DNA from: an uncultured Clostridia bacterium
GTDB lineage: Bacteria; Bacillota; Clostridia; Oscillospirales; Acutalibacteraceae
NCBI GenBank assembly: GCA_937876375.1
Contig: CALEHY010000010.1
Coordinates: 62,001 to 126,000, forward strand
Direction of reading: 5' to 3'
DNA: 64,000 bases
The first letter of the stretch is position 1; each line of letters begins with the position of its first letter. A program made the translations under genes and the position numbers. The notes beneath the pieces are model-generated. The model was not told the origin of the DNA, ran no database searches, and was given only the letters and a program-made list of their open reading frames with translations. Positions 41,680 through 49,523 of the stretch are shown piece by piece.

Positions 41680-43461
41680 ATGGAAACTAATCTTACAAAG
41701 AATCCTTCACTCCTTGCTTGGCTTGATGAGAAGGTTGACCTTCTAAAGCCATCAAACATTGTGTGGATTGACGGCTCAGATGAGCAAATTGCGGCTCTAA
41801 AGGCTGAGGCTGTTGAGACTGGCGAAATGATTAAGCTTAACGAAGAGCTTCTTCCAGATTGCTACCTTCACAGAACAGCAGAGAACGACGTAGCTCGTGT
41901 TGAGGCTCGTACTCTTATCTGCACATCAAAGGAAGAGGATGCAGGTCCTACAAACCACTGGATGGCTCCTGCTGATTGCTACAAGATGCTTTATGACATT
42001 GCTGCTGGCTCATACGAGGGCAGAACAATGTACATTATCCCTTACTCAATGGGTCCTGTTGGCTCACCATTCTCAAAGATTGGTATCGAGATTACTGACT
42101 CTATCTATGTTGTTCTTAACATGAACATTATGACAAGAGTTGGCAAGGCTGTTCTTGATTGCCTTGGCGATAGCGATGATTGGGTACGTGGTATGCACTG
42201 CAAGTGCAATGTTGACCCAGAGAACAGATGGATTTGCCAGTTCCCAGAGGACAACACAATCATTTCTGTAAACTCAGCATACGGTGGTAACGTACTTCTT
42301 GGTAAGAAGTGCTTCGCTCTTCGTATTGCTTCATACCTTGGTAAGAACGAGGGCTGGCAGGCAGAGCATATGCTTATCCTTGGCCTTCAGAGACCTGATG
42401 GCGATATCAAGTATATCTGTGCTGCATTCCCATCAGCTTGTGGTAAGACAAACCTTGCTATGCTTATCCCACCAGAGGGATATCAGAAGAAGGGCTACAA
42501 GGTATGGTGTGTAGGTGATGATATTTCTTGGATCCGCAAGGGCCCAGATGGACGCCTATATGCTATCAACCCAGAGAACGGCTTCTTTGGTGTAGCACCT
42601 GGTACAAATGTTAAGTCAAATCCTAACGCTCTTGCTTCAACAAAGCAGGGTACTATCTTTACAAATGTTTGTCACAACCTTGACAACAACACTGTATGGT
42701 GGGAGGGTCTTGATAAGAATCCACCAACAAATGCTATCGACTGGAAGGGTAATCCTTGGAATGGTCAGGAGTCAGATGAGAAGGGTGCTCATCCAAACTC
42801 AAGATTTACTGCTCCTGCTGTTAACTGTCCTTGCATTTCATCAGAGTTTGAGAACCCACAGGGTGTTCCAATTTCTGCATTCGTATTCGGTGGTCGTCGT
42901 GAGAAGCTTACTCCACTTGTTTACCAGTCAAAGAGCTGGAACAACGGTGTATTCGTAGGTTCAATCATGGGCTCAGAGACAACAGCTGCTGCTACTGGTG
43001 CTGTTGGTGTAGTTCGTCGTGATCCTATGGCTATGCTACCATTCTGTGGTTACAACATGGGTGACTACTGGAAGCACTGGATCGAGATTGGTGAGACTCT
43101 TGATGAGGATAAGGCACCAAAGATCTTCAATGTTAACTGGTTCCGTAAGGATGAGGATGGCAACTTCCTATGGCCTGGATTTGGCGACAACCTACGTGTA
43201 CTCGATTGGATTATCGATCGTTGCGATGGTAAGGTTGACGCTCAGGAGACAGCTATTGGTTATCTTCCATATGCTAAGGATATCAACCTTGATGGTCTTG
43301 ATATGACAGAGGCACAGCTTGACAACATTCTTGACGTTGACAAGGCTGCTTGGGAGACAGAGCTTGCTGGTGTTGACGAGCTTTACGCTAAGTTCGGTGA
43401 CAGACTTCCACAGGAGCTTGCTGATGAGCTTGCATCTGTAAAGGCTGCACTTAAGGACTAA
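41680..43461 (+). CDS. pckG: phosphoenolpyruvate carboxykinase (GTP)
   Basis: Interconverts oxaloacetate and PEP using GTP/GDP. 593 aa and the P-loop AAFPSACGKTNLAML, which includes the hyper-reactive Cys of the GTP-dependent class, identify it; ATP-type enzymes are about 530 aa with a different loop. Also ARTLICTSKEEDAGPTNHWM and the substrate Arg region NSRFTAPAVNCPCIS. AAAGGAG upstream. In fermentative anaerobes this enzyme often fixes CO2 onto PEP toward succinate; which direction runs here is not visible. Monocistronic, strong terminator. Confidence 0.97.
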   Translation: METNLTKNPSLLAWLDEKVDLLKPSNIVWIDGSDEQIAALKAEAVETGEMIKLNEELLPDCYLHRTAENDVARVEARTLICTSKEEDAGPTNHWMAPADCYKMLYDIAAGSYEGRTMYIIPYSMGPVGSPFSKIGIEITDSIYVVLNMNIMTRVGKAVLDCLGDSDDWVRGMHCKCNVDPENRWICQFPEDNTIISVNSAYGGNVLLGKKCFALRIASYLGKNEGWQAEHMLILGLQRPDGDIKYICAAFPSACGKTNLAMLIPPEGYQKKGYKVWCVGDDISWIRKGPDGRLYAINPENGFFGVAPGTNVKSNPNALASTKQGTIFTNVCHNLDNNTVWWEGLDKNPPTNAIDWKGNPWNGQESDEKGAHPNSRFTAPAVNCPCISSEFENPQGVPISAFVFGGRREKLTPLVYQSKSWNNGVFVGSIMGSETTAAATGAVGVVRRDPMAMLPFCGYNMGDYWKHWIEIGETLDEDKAPKIFNVNWFRKDEDGNFLWPGFGDNLRVLDWIIDRCDGKVDAQETAIGYLPYAKDINLDGLDMTEAQLDNILDVDKAAWETELAGVDELYAKFGDRLPQELADELASVKAALKD

Positions 43462-43472
43462 TTTAAATAATT

Positions 43473-43508
43473 AAAGGGATGCTCATGCATCCCTTTTTTA
43501 TTTTTTTC
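43473..43508 (+). terminator. intrinsic terminator after PEP carboxykinase
   Basis: Stem AAAGGGATGC (43473-43482) / 43487-43496, TCAT loop, long T-run. Confidence 0.9.
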
Positions 43509-43537
43509 TTGCACAATATATAATAATTTGTTACAAT
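43509..43537 (+). promoter_or_regulatory. promoter for split transketolase genes
   Basis: TTGCAC (43509-43514), 17-nt spacer, TACAAT (43532-43537). Confidence 0.6.
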
Positions 43538-43570
43538 ATATGGGACAAAATTTTTAAGGAGCAATATGCT

Positions 43571-44413
43571 ATGGATTTAGAGCTAAGAAATGACCTAGAG
43601 ATACTTGCTACAAAGATTAGAATGGGCATTATCGAGGGTACATATAATGCAAAGGCTGGCCATCCAGGTGGATCACTTTCATCTGCTGACCTTTTTGCAT
43701 ACCTATATGGAAAAGAAATGATTTACAAGGCAGAGGACCCACAGTGGGAGGACAGAGATAGATTTGTTCTATCAAAGGGACACTGTGCACCTGGTCTATA
43801 TGCTGCACTTGCACATGTTGGCTTCTTTCCAGTAGAGGATTTGAAAACATTGCGTAAGATTGACTCTTATCTACAGGGTCACCCAAATATGAACCTTGTA
43901 CCAGGTGTTGATATGAGCACTGGCTCTCTTGGACAGGGCGTTAGCGTTGCTGCTGGTATGGCAAAGGCTGCAAAGTACATGGGCAAGAACGATATCAATG
44001 TTTACACTCTTCTAGGTGATGGTGAGATTGAAGAGGGTCAGGTTTGGGAAGCATTTATGTTTGCTAACCAGTACAATCTAAATAACCTTTGTGTCATCAT
44101 CGACAGCAATGGATTGCAGATTGATGGCTCTTGTGATGAGGTTATGAGTGCTGAGCCTATCGATGCAAAGCTAAAGGCATTCGGTTTTGATGTTGTTATT
44201 GTTAATGGTAACGATATGGACGAACTTGAGGGTGCATTTGACCAGTTTAACGCTAGTGACAAACCATTCGCTATTATTATGAAGACCGTTAAGGGTAAGG
44301 GTGTTTCATATATGGAGAATGAAGTAGGCTGGCACGGTAAGGCACCTAACGAGGAAGAATACAATATCGCTATGGCAGAGCTAAAGGCAAAGCTAGCAGA
44401 ATTGGAGGCGTAA
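43571..44413 (+). CDS. transketolase, N-terminal (thiamine diphosphate-binding) subunit
   Basis: A 280-aa half-transketolase. It has GHPGGSLSSADLFAYLY, the HCAPGLYAALA segment, SLGQGVSVAAGMA, and the ThDP-magnesium motif GDGEIEEGQVWEAFMFANQYNLNNL. Full transketolases are about 660 aa; in many Clostridia and archaea the enzyme is two polypeptides, as here with the partner 3 nt downstream. Part of the non-oxidative pentose phosphate pathway. Confidence 0.95.
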   Translation: MDLELRNDLEILATKIRMGIIEGTYNAKAGHPGGSLSSADLFAYLYGKEMIYKAEDPQWEDRDRFVLSKGHCAPGLYAALAHVGFFPVEDLKTLRKIDSYLQGHPNMNLVPGVDMSTGSLGQGVSVAAGMAKAAKYMGKNDINVYTLLGDGEIEEGQVWEAFMFANQYNLNNLCVIIDSNGLQIDGSCDEVMSAEPIDAKLKAFGFDVVIVNGNDMDELEGAFDQFNASDKPFAIIMKTVKGKGVSYMENEVGWHGKAPNEEEYNIAMAELKAKLAELEA

Positions 44414-44416
44414 GAT

Positions 44417-45358
44417 ATGGCAGACGTAATTAATATTGCTACTCGTGATAGCTATGGTAATGCACTAAAGGAGCTTGCTGCTGAGGGTGCTGACAAGCTT
44501 GTTGTTCTTGACGCAGACCTTTCTGCTGCAACAAAGACTGGTATTTTTAAGAAGGCGTATCCAGACCGTCATATCAACTGCGGTATTGCAGAGGCTGATA
44601 TGATTTGTGTTGCTGCTGGTATGTCAACAATGGGACTTGTTCCATTTGCATCATCATTCGCTATGTTCGCTGCTGGCAGAGCATTTGAGCAGGTTAGAAA
44701 TTCTATTGGTTATCCACACCTTAATGTTAAGATTGGCGCTACACACGCTGGTATCAGCGTTGGTGAGGACGGTGCTAGCCATCAGTGCTGTGAGGATTTT
44801 GCTCTAATGCGCTCTATTCCTGGTATGGTTGTTATTTGTCCAGCTGATGACGTTGAGGCAAAGCAGGCTGTTAAGGCTGCATACGCATATGAGGGTCCAG
44901 TTTACTTGAGATTTGGTAGACTTGCTGTGCCAGTATTCCACAATGATGACTATAAGTTTGAGATTGGCAAGGGTGAGGTAGTAAAAGAGGGTACTGACGT
45001 TACTATCATTGCTAATGGTCTTATGGTTGCAGAGGCTATTGAGGCTGGCAAGGTGCTAGAAGAAAAGGGCATTAATGCCGAAATCATCAATATCGCTACT
45101 ATTAAGCCACTTGATGAGGAGCTTGTTATTGCTTCAGCAAAGAAAACTGGCAAGGTTATCACTGTTGAGGAGCATAGCATTATTGGTGGTCTTGGTGAGG
45201 CTGTATGCTCTGCACTTTCAGAGAAGTGCCCAACACCAGTTAAGCGTATCGGTGTTAACGACGAGTTCGGCCATTCTGGACCAGCAAAGGACCTACTAAA
45301 GCAGTTCGGTCTAAGTGCTGAAAATATCGTAAATACAGCTGTTGAATTTGTAAAATAA
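44417..45358 (+). CDS. transketolase, C-terminal subunit
   Basis: A 313-aa protein with the pyrimidine-binding domain and C-terminal domain. Seen: HINCGIAEADMICVAAGMSTMG (the conserved Glu for cofactor activation), GVSVGEDGASHQ, PVYLRFGRL, and VEEHSIIGGLGEAV. Together with the preceding gene it forms a complete transketolase. The similar DXS enzyme is excluded by the split and the motif spacing. Confidence 0.95.
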   Translation: MADVINIATRDSYGNALKELAAEGADKLVVLDADLSAATKTGIFKKAYPDRHINCGIAEADMICVAAGMSTMGLVPFASSFAMFAAGRAFEQVRNSIGYPHLNVKIGATHAGISVGEDGASHQCCEDFALMRSIPGMVVICPADDVEAKQAVKAAYAYEGPVYLRFGRLAVPVFHNDDYKFEIGKGEVVKEGTDVTIIANGLMVAEAIEAGKVLEEKGINAEIINIATIKPLDEELVIASAKKTGKVITVEEHSIIGGLGEAVCSALSEKCPTPVKRIGVNDEFGHSGPAKDLLKQFGLSAENIVNTAVEFVK

Positions 45359-45372
45359 TCAATATGCACATT

Positions 45373-45400
45373 AAAAGGGCAGACTTCGGTCTGCCTTTTG
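45373..45400 (+). terminator. intrinsic terminator with TTCG loop
   Basis: GGCAGAC (45378-45384) / GTCTGCC (45389-45395) around a stable TTCG tetraloop, flanked by A-run and T-run. Confidence 0.85.
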
Positions 45401-45423
45401 TTAATGTTTTGACAAAATTTGTA

Positions 45424-45452
45424 TTGATTTATTAGAACTGTTAATATATAAT
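45424..45452 (+). promoter_or_regulatory. pgk: promoter for pgk-tpiA-gpmI
   Basis: TTGATT (45424-45429), 17-nt spacer, TATAAT (45447-45452). A perfect TTGACA at 45409 is too far upstream to pair with this -10. Confidence 0.7.
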
Positions 45453-45506
45453 AAAGAGTGGTATGTAACCAAAAAACCCCAAATATATATGAGAGAGGTA
45501 TAAAAA

Positions 45507-46706
45507 ATGGATGCATTAAACAAAAAGACTATTGAAGATATCGAAGTAAAGGGCAAGAAAGTTCTTGCTCGTTGCGATTTCAACGTTCCACTAAAGGATG
45601 GCGAAATCACTAATGACAAGAGAATCGTTGCTGCTCTACCTACAATTAAGTATTTGATGGAGAATGGCGCAAAGGTTATTCTTTGCTCACACCTTGGCAG
45701 ACCTAAGGGAGAGTACAAGCCAGAGTTCAGCCTTGCTCCAGTTGCAAAGAAACTTTCTGAGTATCTTGGTGTAGAGGTTAAGCTTGCTGAGGATCCAGAG
45801 GTTGTTGGCGAGAATGCAAAGGCTATCGCTGCTGACCTTCAGGATGGCGAGGTTATGCTTCTTGAGAATGTAAGATACAGAAAAGAGGAGACAAAGAACG
45901 AGGAGAATTTCTCTAAGGAGCTTGCTTCTCTAGCTGACATTTTCGTTAACGACGCATTCGGTACAGCACACAGAGCACACTGCTCAACAACTGGTGTTGC
46001 TGATTATCTACCAGCTGTATGTGGCTACCTAATCCAGAAGGAGATTAAGTTCATGGGTGGTGCTCTTGCAGAGCCAAAGCGTCCACTTGTTGCTATTCTT
46101 GGTGGTGCAAAGGTATCAGACAAGATCGGTGTTATCGAGAACCTTATCGAAAAGTGTGACACTATCATCATCGGTGGTGGTATGGCTTACACATTTATGA
46201 AGTATCTTGGCCATTCAATCGGCACATCTCTACTTGAGGCTGATTGGGTTGAGAAGGCTGGCAAGATGATGGCTGACGCAAAGGACAAGGGCGTTAACTT
46301 CCTTATCCCAGTTGATAACAAGGTTGGTCGTGAGTATGATGAGAACACAGAGGCTATGGTTGTTCCATCAGACGAAATTCCTGATGAGTGGATGGGTCTT
46401 GATATCGGTCCTAAGTCACAGGAGCTATTCACAAATGCTATTAAGGGCGCTGGCACAGTAATTTGGAACGGTCCTATGGGCGTATCAGAGTGGGAGAACT
46501 TTGCTGCTGGTACTATCGCTGTTGCAAACGCTGTTGCAGAGAGTGGTGCTATTTCTATCATCGGTGGTGGCGACAGTGTTGCTGCTGTTACAAAGCTTGG
46601 CTTTGCTGACAAGATGAGCCACATTTCTACTGGTGGTGGTGCATCACTAGAGTTCCTAGAGGGTAAGGAGCTACCTGGTATCGCTTGCCTACAGGATAAG
46701 GACTAA
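45507..46706 (+). CDS. pgk: phosphoglycerate kinase
   Basis: Glycolytic enzyme of 399 aa making ATP from 1,3-bisphosphoglycerate. Seen: VLARCDFNVPLKDG, LCSHLGRPKGE, LLENVRYRKEE, NDAFGTAHRAHCSTTG, AILGGAKVSDKI and GGGDSVAAV at the C-terminal nucleotide site. Leads a pgk-tpiA-gpmI run. No glyceraldehyde-3-phosphate dehydrogenase gene is adjacent. Confidence 0.98.
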   Translation: MDALNKKTIEDIEVKGKKVLARCDFNVPLKDGEITNDKRIVAALPTIKYLMENGAKVILCSHLGRPKGEYKPEFSLAPVAKKLSEYLGVEVKLAEDPEVVGENAKAIAADLQDGEVMLLENVRYRKEETKNEENFSKELASLADIFVNDAFGTAHRAHCSTTGVADYLPAVCGYLIQKEIKFMGGALAEPKRPLVAILGGAKVSDKIGVIENLIEKCDTIIIGGGMAYTFMKYLGHSIGTSLLEADWVEKAGKMMADAKDKGVNFLIPVDNKVGREYDENTEAMVVPSDEIPDEWMGLDIGPKSQELFTNAIKGAGTVIWNGPMGVSEWENFAAGTIAVANAVAESGAISIIGGGDSVAAVTKLGFADKMSHISTGGGASLEFLEGKELPGIACLQDKD

Positions 46707-46720
46707 TTTATAAATTCTAT

Positions 46721-46748
46721 CGTAGGGGCGGACATTGTTCGCCCGTAT
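46721..46748. repeat. palindromic GTAGGGGCGG-type intergenic element
   Basis: GTA-GGGCGGAC-ATT-GTTCGCCC-GTA: 8-bp stem 46726-46733 / 46737-46744 (one G-U) with symmetric GTA flanks, in the pgk-tpiA gap. The form resembles dispersed REP-like palindromes of gut Clostridia; copies elsewhere in the genome cannot be checked here. Confidence 0.5.
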
Positions 46749-46774
46749 GATTTATTATGTAAGAGGTGTAAATT

Positions 46775-47542
46775 ATGAAAAAGGATTTAAGAAAAGCAAT
46801 TATTGCTGGTAACTGGAAGATGAATAACACTCCTGCACAGACAACAGCTCTCATCAACGAGATGAAGCCACTTGTTGCTGATGCAGATTGTGAGGTTGTA
46901 CTTTGCGTACCTTTCGTTGATATTCCTGCTGCTGTTGAGGCTGCAAAGGGCTCAAATATCAAGATCGGTGCAGAGAATGTACACTTTAAGGATAGCGGTG
47001 CTTTCACTGGTGAGATCGCTGCTGATATGCTTGTAGAGCTTGGCGTTGAGTATGTTGTGATCGGTCATAGCGAAAGAAGACAGTACTTTGCAGAGACAGA
47101 TCAGACTGTTAACCTACGCACACTAAAGGCTCTTGAGAAGGGTCTAAAGCCAATCGTTTGTGTTGGTGAGACACTTGAGCAGAGAGAGCTTGGCTACACA
47201 GAGACTCTACTAAAGTTCCAGACAAAGATGGCTCTTACAAACGTTACAGCTGATCAGCTTAAGGACGTTGTTATCGCTTATGAGCCAGTATGGGCTATCG
47301 GCACTGGTGTTACAGCTACAGCTGACCAGGCTGATGAGGGTAATGGTTTCGTTCGTTCTGCTATTGCAGAGGCTTATGGCGCTGACGTTGCAGAGACAGT
47401 AACAATTCAGTACGGTGGTTCTATGAATGCAAAGAACGCTGATGAGCTTGTTGCAAAGGTTAACGTTGATGGTGGTCTAATCGGTGGTGCTTCACTAAAG
47501 GCTGAGGATTTCTCAATCATCGTAAAGGCTGCTTCAAAGTAA
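46775..47542 (+). CDS. tpiA: triosephosphate isomerase
   Basis: Interconverts dihydroxyacetone phosphate and glyceraldehyde-3-phosphate. 255 aa TIM barrel with catalytic Lys in IAGNWKMNN, His in VIGHSERRQYF, Glu in VIAYEPVWAIGTG, and the phosphate loop GGASLKAEDF. AAGAGGTG ribosome site. Lies between pgk and gpmI. Confidence 0.98.
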   Translation: MKKDLRKAIIAGNWKMNNTPAQTTALINEMKPLVADADCEVVLCVPFVDIPAAVEAAKGSNIKIGAENVHFKDSGAFTGEIAADMLVELGVEYVVIGHSERRQYFAETDQTVNLRTLKALEKGLKPIVCVGETLEQRELGYTETLLKFQTKMALTNVTADQLKDVVIAYEPVWAIGTGVTATADQADEGNGFVRSAIAEAYGADVAETVTIQYGGSMNAKNADELVAKVNVDGGLIGGASLKAEDFSIIVKAASK

Positions 47543-47560
47543 TTTAATTATCAAATTTGA

Positions 47561-47581
47561 GGGGACTGTTCATCAGTCCCC
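47561..47581 (+). promoter_or_regulatory. intercistronic hairpin between tpiA and gpmI
   Basis: GGGGACTG (47561-47568) / CAGTCCCC (47574-47581), 5-nt loop, no T-run. Likely a processing or stability element rather than a terminator. Confidence 0.5.
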
Positions 47582-47600
47582 TAATCTATGAGGGACTATT

Positions 47601-49133
47601 ATGAAAAAAACTAATGTACTTTGCATCATGGATGGTTTCGGTCACAATGCTAGTGATTATGGTAACGCTGTTGCTTTTGCCAAGAAGCCAAACATTGATA
47701 TGCTTATGGAAAAGTATCCATACACCTATATCGGTGCTAGTGGATTGAATGTTGGTCTACCTGATGGTCAGATGGGTAATTCTGAGGTAGGACACACAAA
47801 TATGGGTGCTGGTAGAGTCGTTTATCAGGAGCTCACAAGAATTACAAAGTCTATTCAGGATGGCGATTTCTTCGAGAATGAGGCACTTTGCAACGCTGTA
47901 CAGAATGCTATCGACAATGGCACAGCTCTTCACCTAATGGGTCTTATGAGTGATGGTGGCGTTCATTCACACAACACTCACATTTGGGCTATCGTTGAGC
48001 TTGCAAAGAAGATGGGCCTTGAAAAGGTTTATCTACATTGCATTATGGATGGTAGAGACGTACCACCAACCTCTGGTAAGGATTTCGTTGCAGAGGCTAT
48101 TGAGAAGCTAAATGAGATTGGCGTTGGTAAGGTTGCTACTATTGTTGGTAGATACTACGCTATGGATAGAGATAACAACTGGGATAGAGTAAAGAAGGCA
48201 TATGATGCTCTCGTATTTGGTGAGGGTATCCAGACAGCTGATCCAGTTGAGGCTATCAAGGCTTCATATGAGACCATTGATGGTGATGGCAAGAATTTGA
48301 CTGACGAGTTCATTCTGCCTACTGTTTGCCTAGAGAATGAGGGTAGAATTAGCGATAAGGACAGCGTTGTATTCTTCAATTTCCGTCCTGACAGAGCTAG
48401 AGAGATTACTAGAACATTCGTTGATGATGATTTTAAGGGCTTTGAGCGTGATAGAGTTAATGTGAACTATGTTTGTATGACACAGTATGACGCTACTATG
48501 CCAAATGTTGATGTTGCATTCAAGCCACAGGTTCTTACTAACACATTCGGTGAGTACCTTGCTTCTATGAATATGACACAGCTTCGTATCGCTGAAACAG
48601 AGAAATATGCTCATGTAACATTCTTCTTCAATGGTGGTGTTGAGGCTGTTAATGAGGGTGAGGACAGAATTCTTATTCCTTCACCAAAGGTTGCAACATA
48701 CGACCTTCAGCCAGAAATGTCTGCTTTCCTTGTATCAGAGAAGCTAGATGAGGCTGTTCGTTCTGGCAAGTACGACGTTGTTATCGTTAACTTTGCTAAC
48801 TGCGATATGGTTGGTCATACTGGTGTGTTCGACGCTGCTGTTGCTGCTGTTGAGGCTGTTGACAAGTGTGTTGGCTCACTTTATGAGGCTGTTATGGATA
48901 ATGGTGGTACACTGTTCATTACTGCTGACCACGGTAACGCTGATCAGATGAAGGAAGAGGATGGCTCTCCATTTACTGCTCATACTACTAATGAGGTACC
49001 ATTTATCTGTGTTAACTGTGGCGATGTTGAGCTTCGTGAGGGTGGCAAGCTATCCGATATCGTTCCAACAATGCTAAAGGTTATGGATATTCCACAGCCT
49101 GCAGAAATGACTGGCGAATCAATTATTAAATAA
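47601..49133 (+). CDS. gpmI: 2,3-bisphosphoglycerate-independent phosphoglycerate mutase
   Basis: Alkaline-phosphatase-superfamily enzyme of 510 aa converting 3- to 2-phosphoglycerate using two Mn2+. N-terminal VLCIMDGFG, the phosphorylated Ser in MGNSEVGHTNMGAGR (about 62), HCIMDGRDVPPTSG, and metal ligands in NFANCDMVGHTG and FITADHGNADQM. Normal length. Last of the pgk-tpiA-gpmI run, followed by a strong terminator. Confidence 0.98.
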   Translation: MKKTNVLCIMDGFGHNASDYGNAVAFAKKPNIDMLMEKYPYTYIGASGLNVGLPDGQMGNSEVGHTNMGAGRVVYQELTRITKSIQDGDFFENEALCNAVQNAIDNGTALHLMGLMSDGGVHSHNTHIWAIVELAKKMGLEKVYLHCIMDGRDVPPTSGKDFVAEAIEKLNEIGVGKVATIVGRYYAMDRDNNWDRVKKAYDALVFGEGIQTADPVEAIKASYETIDGDGKNLTDEFILPTVCLENEGRISDKDSVVFFNFRPDRAREITRTFVDDDFKGFERDRVNVNYVCMTQYDATMPNVDVAFKPQVLTNTFGEYLASMNMTQLRIAETEKYAHVTFFFNGGVEAVNEGEDRILIPSPKVATYDLQPEMSAFLVSEKLDEAVRSGKYDVVIVNFANCDMVGHTGVFDAAVAAVEAVDKCVGSLYEAVMDNGGTLFITADHGNADQMKEEDGSPFTAHTTNEVPFICVNCGDVELREGGKLSDIVPTMLKVMDIPQPAEMTGESIIK

Positions 49134-49146
49134 GATATCTTTTTTT

Positions 49147-49178
49147 GAGGGTCGATACTATCGACCCTCTTTTTTTTG
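49147..49178 (+). terminator. intrinsic terminator after gpmI
   Basis: Stem GAGGGTCGA (49147-49155) / 49161-49169, 5-nt loop, eight T. Confidence 0.92.
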
Positions 49179-49269
49179 ACACATTTCTAATATACAAACT
49201 CTAGTTCTTTGTATAATGTTAACATTTTTCAATTTATGTTAAAATTGTAAAATTATTTTGTATTTTTTA

Positions 49270-49298
49270 TTGCTTTTTATATTATATAGGTATATAGT
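49270..49298 (+). promoter_or_regulatory. possible promoter for 1028-aa secreted protein gene
   Basis: TTGCTT (49270-49275), 17-nt spacer, TATAGT (49293-49298). Would give a leader of about 220 nt containing three hairpins. Confidence 0.4.
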
Positions 49299-49321
49299 TA
49301 CTTTGAATAAATAGGGATAGT

Positions 49322-49421
49322 GCGCCCTTTTGAGAGCAGGGTGCTTGCGTATTCCGTTGGTAATATCTTCTGCCTTCTCCTGTGGGTGAAGACAAGGACT
49401 TATCTTTTCCTAGTGGAGAGG
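49322..49421. repeat. cluster of small palindromes in a 390-bp intergenic region
   Basis: Within the gene-free stretch 49134-49523: hairpin 49322-49328 / 49338-49344 (GCGCCCT / AGGGTGC), then two like-built hairpins, CTTCTCC-tgtg-GGTGAAG (49374-49391) and CTTTTCC-tagt-GGAGAGG (49404-49421). The near-identical design of the last two suggests a repeat unit. Open frames across it look non-coding. Confidence 0.5.
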
Positions 49422-49523
49422 GTAGAAACGGTTGGTCAGATACGTTAAACAAAGGGACATATATCTCGTTTTTTCTGCAAAACATATCGATTATTTCGAA
49501 ATTTATTAAAGGAGATAATTATT

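Noticed and set aside
49282..49485. Short open frames across the repeat region (SPTGEGRR-like translation)
   Set aside because: They translate palindromic repeat DNA, have no ribosome site, and overlap hairpins; treated as non-coding.
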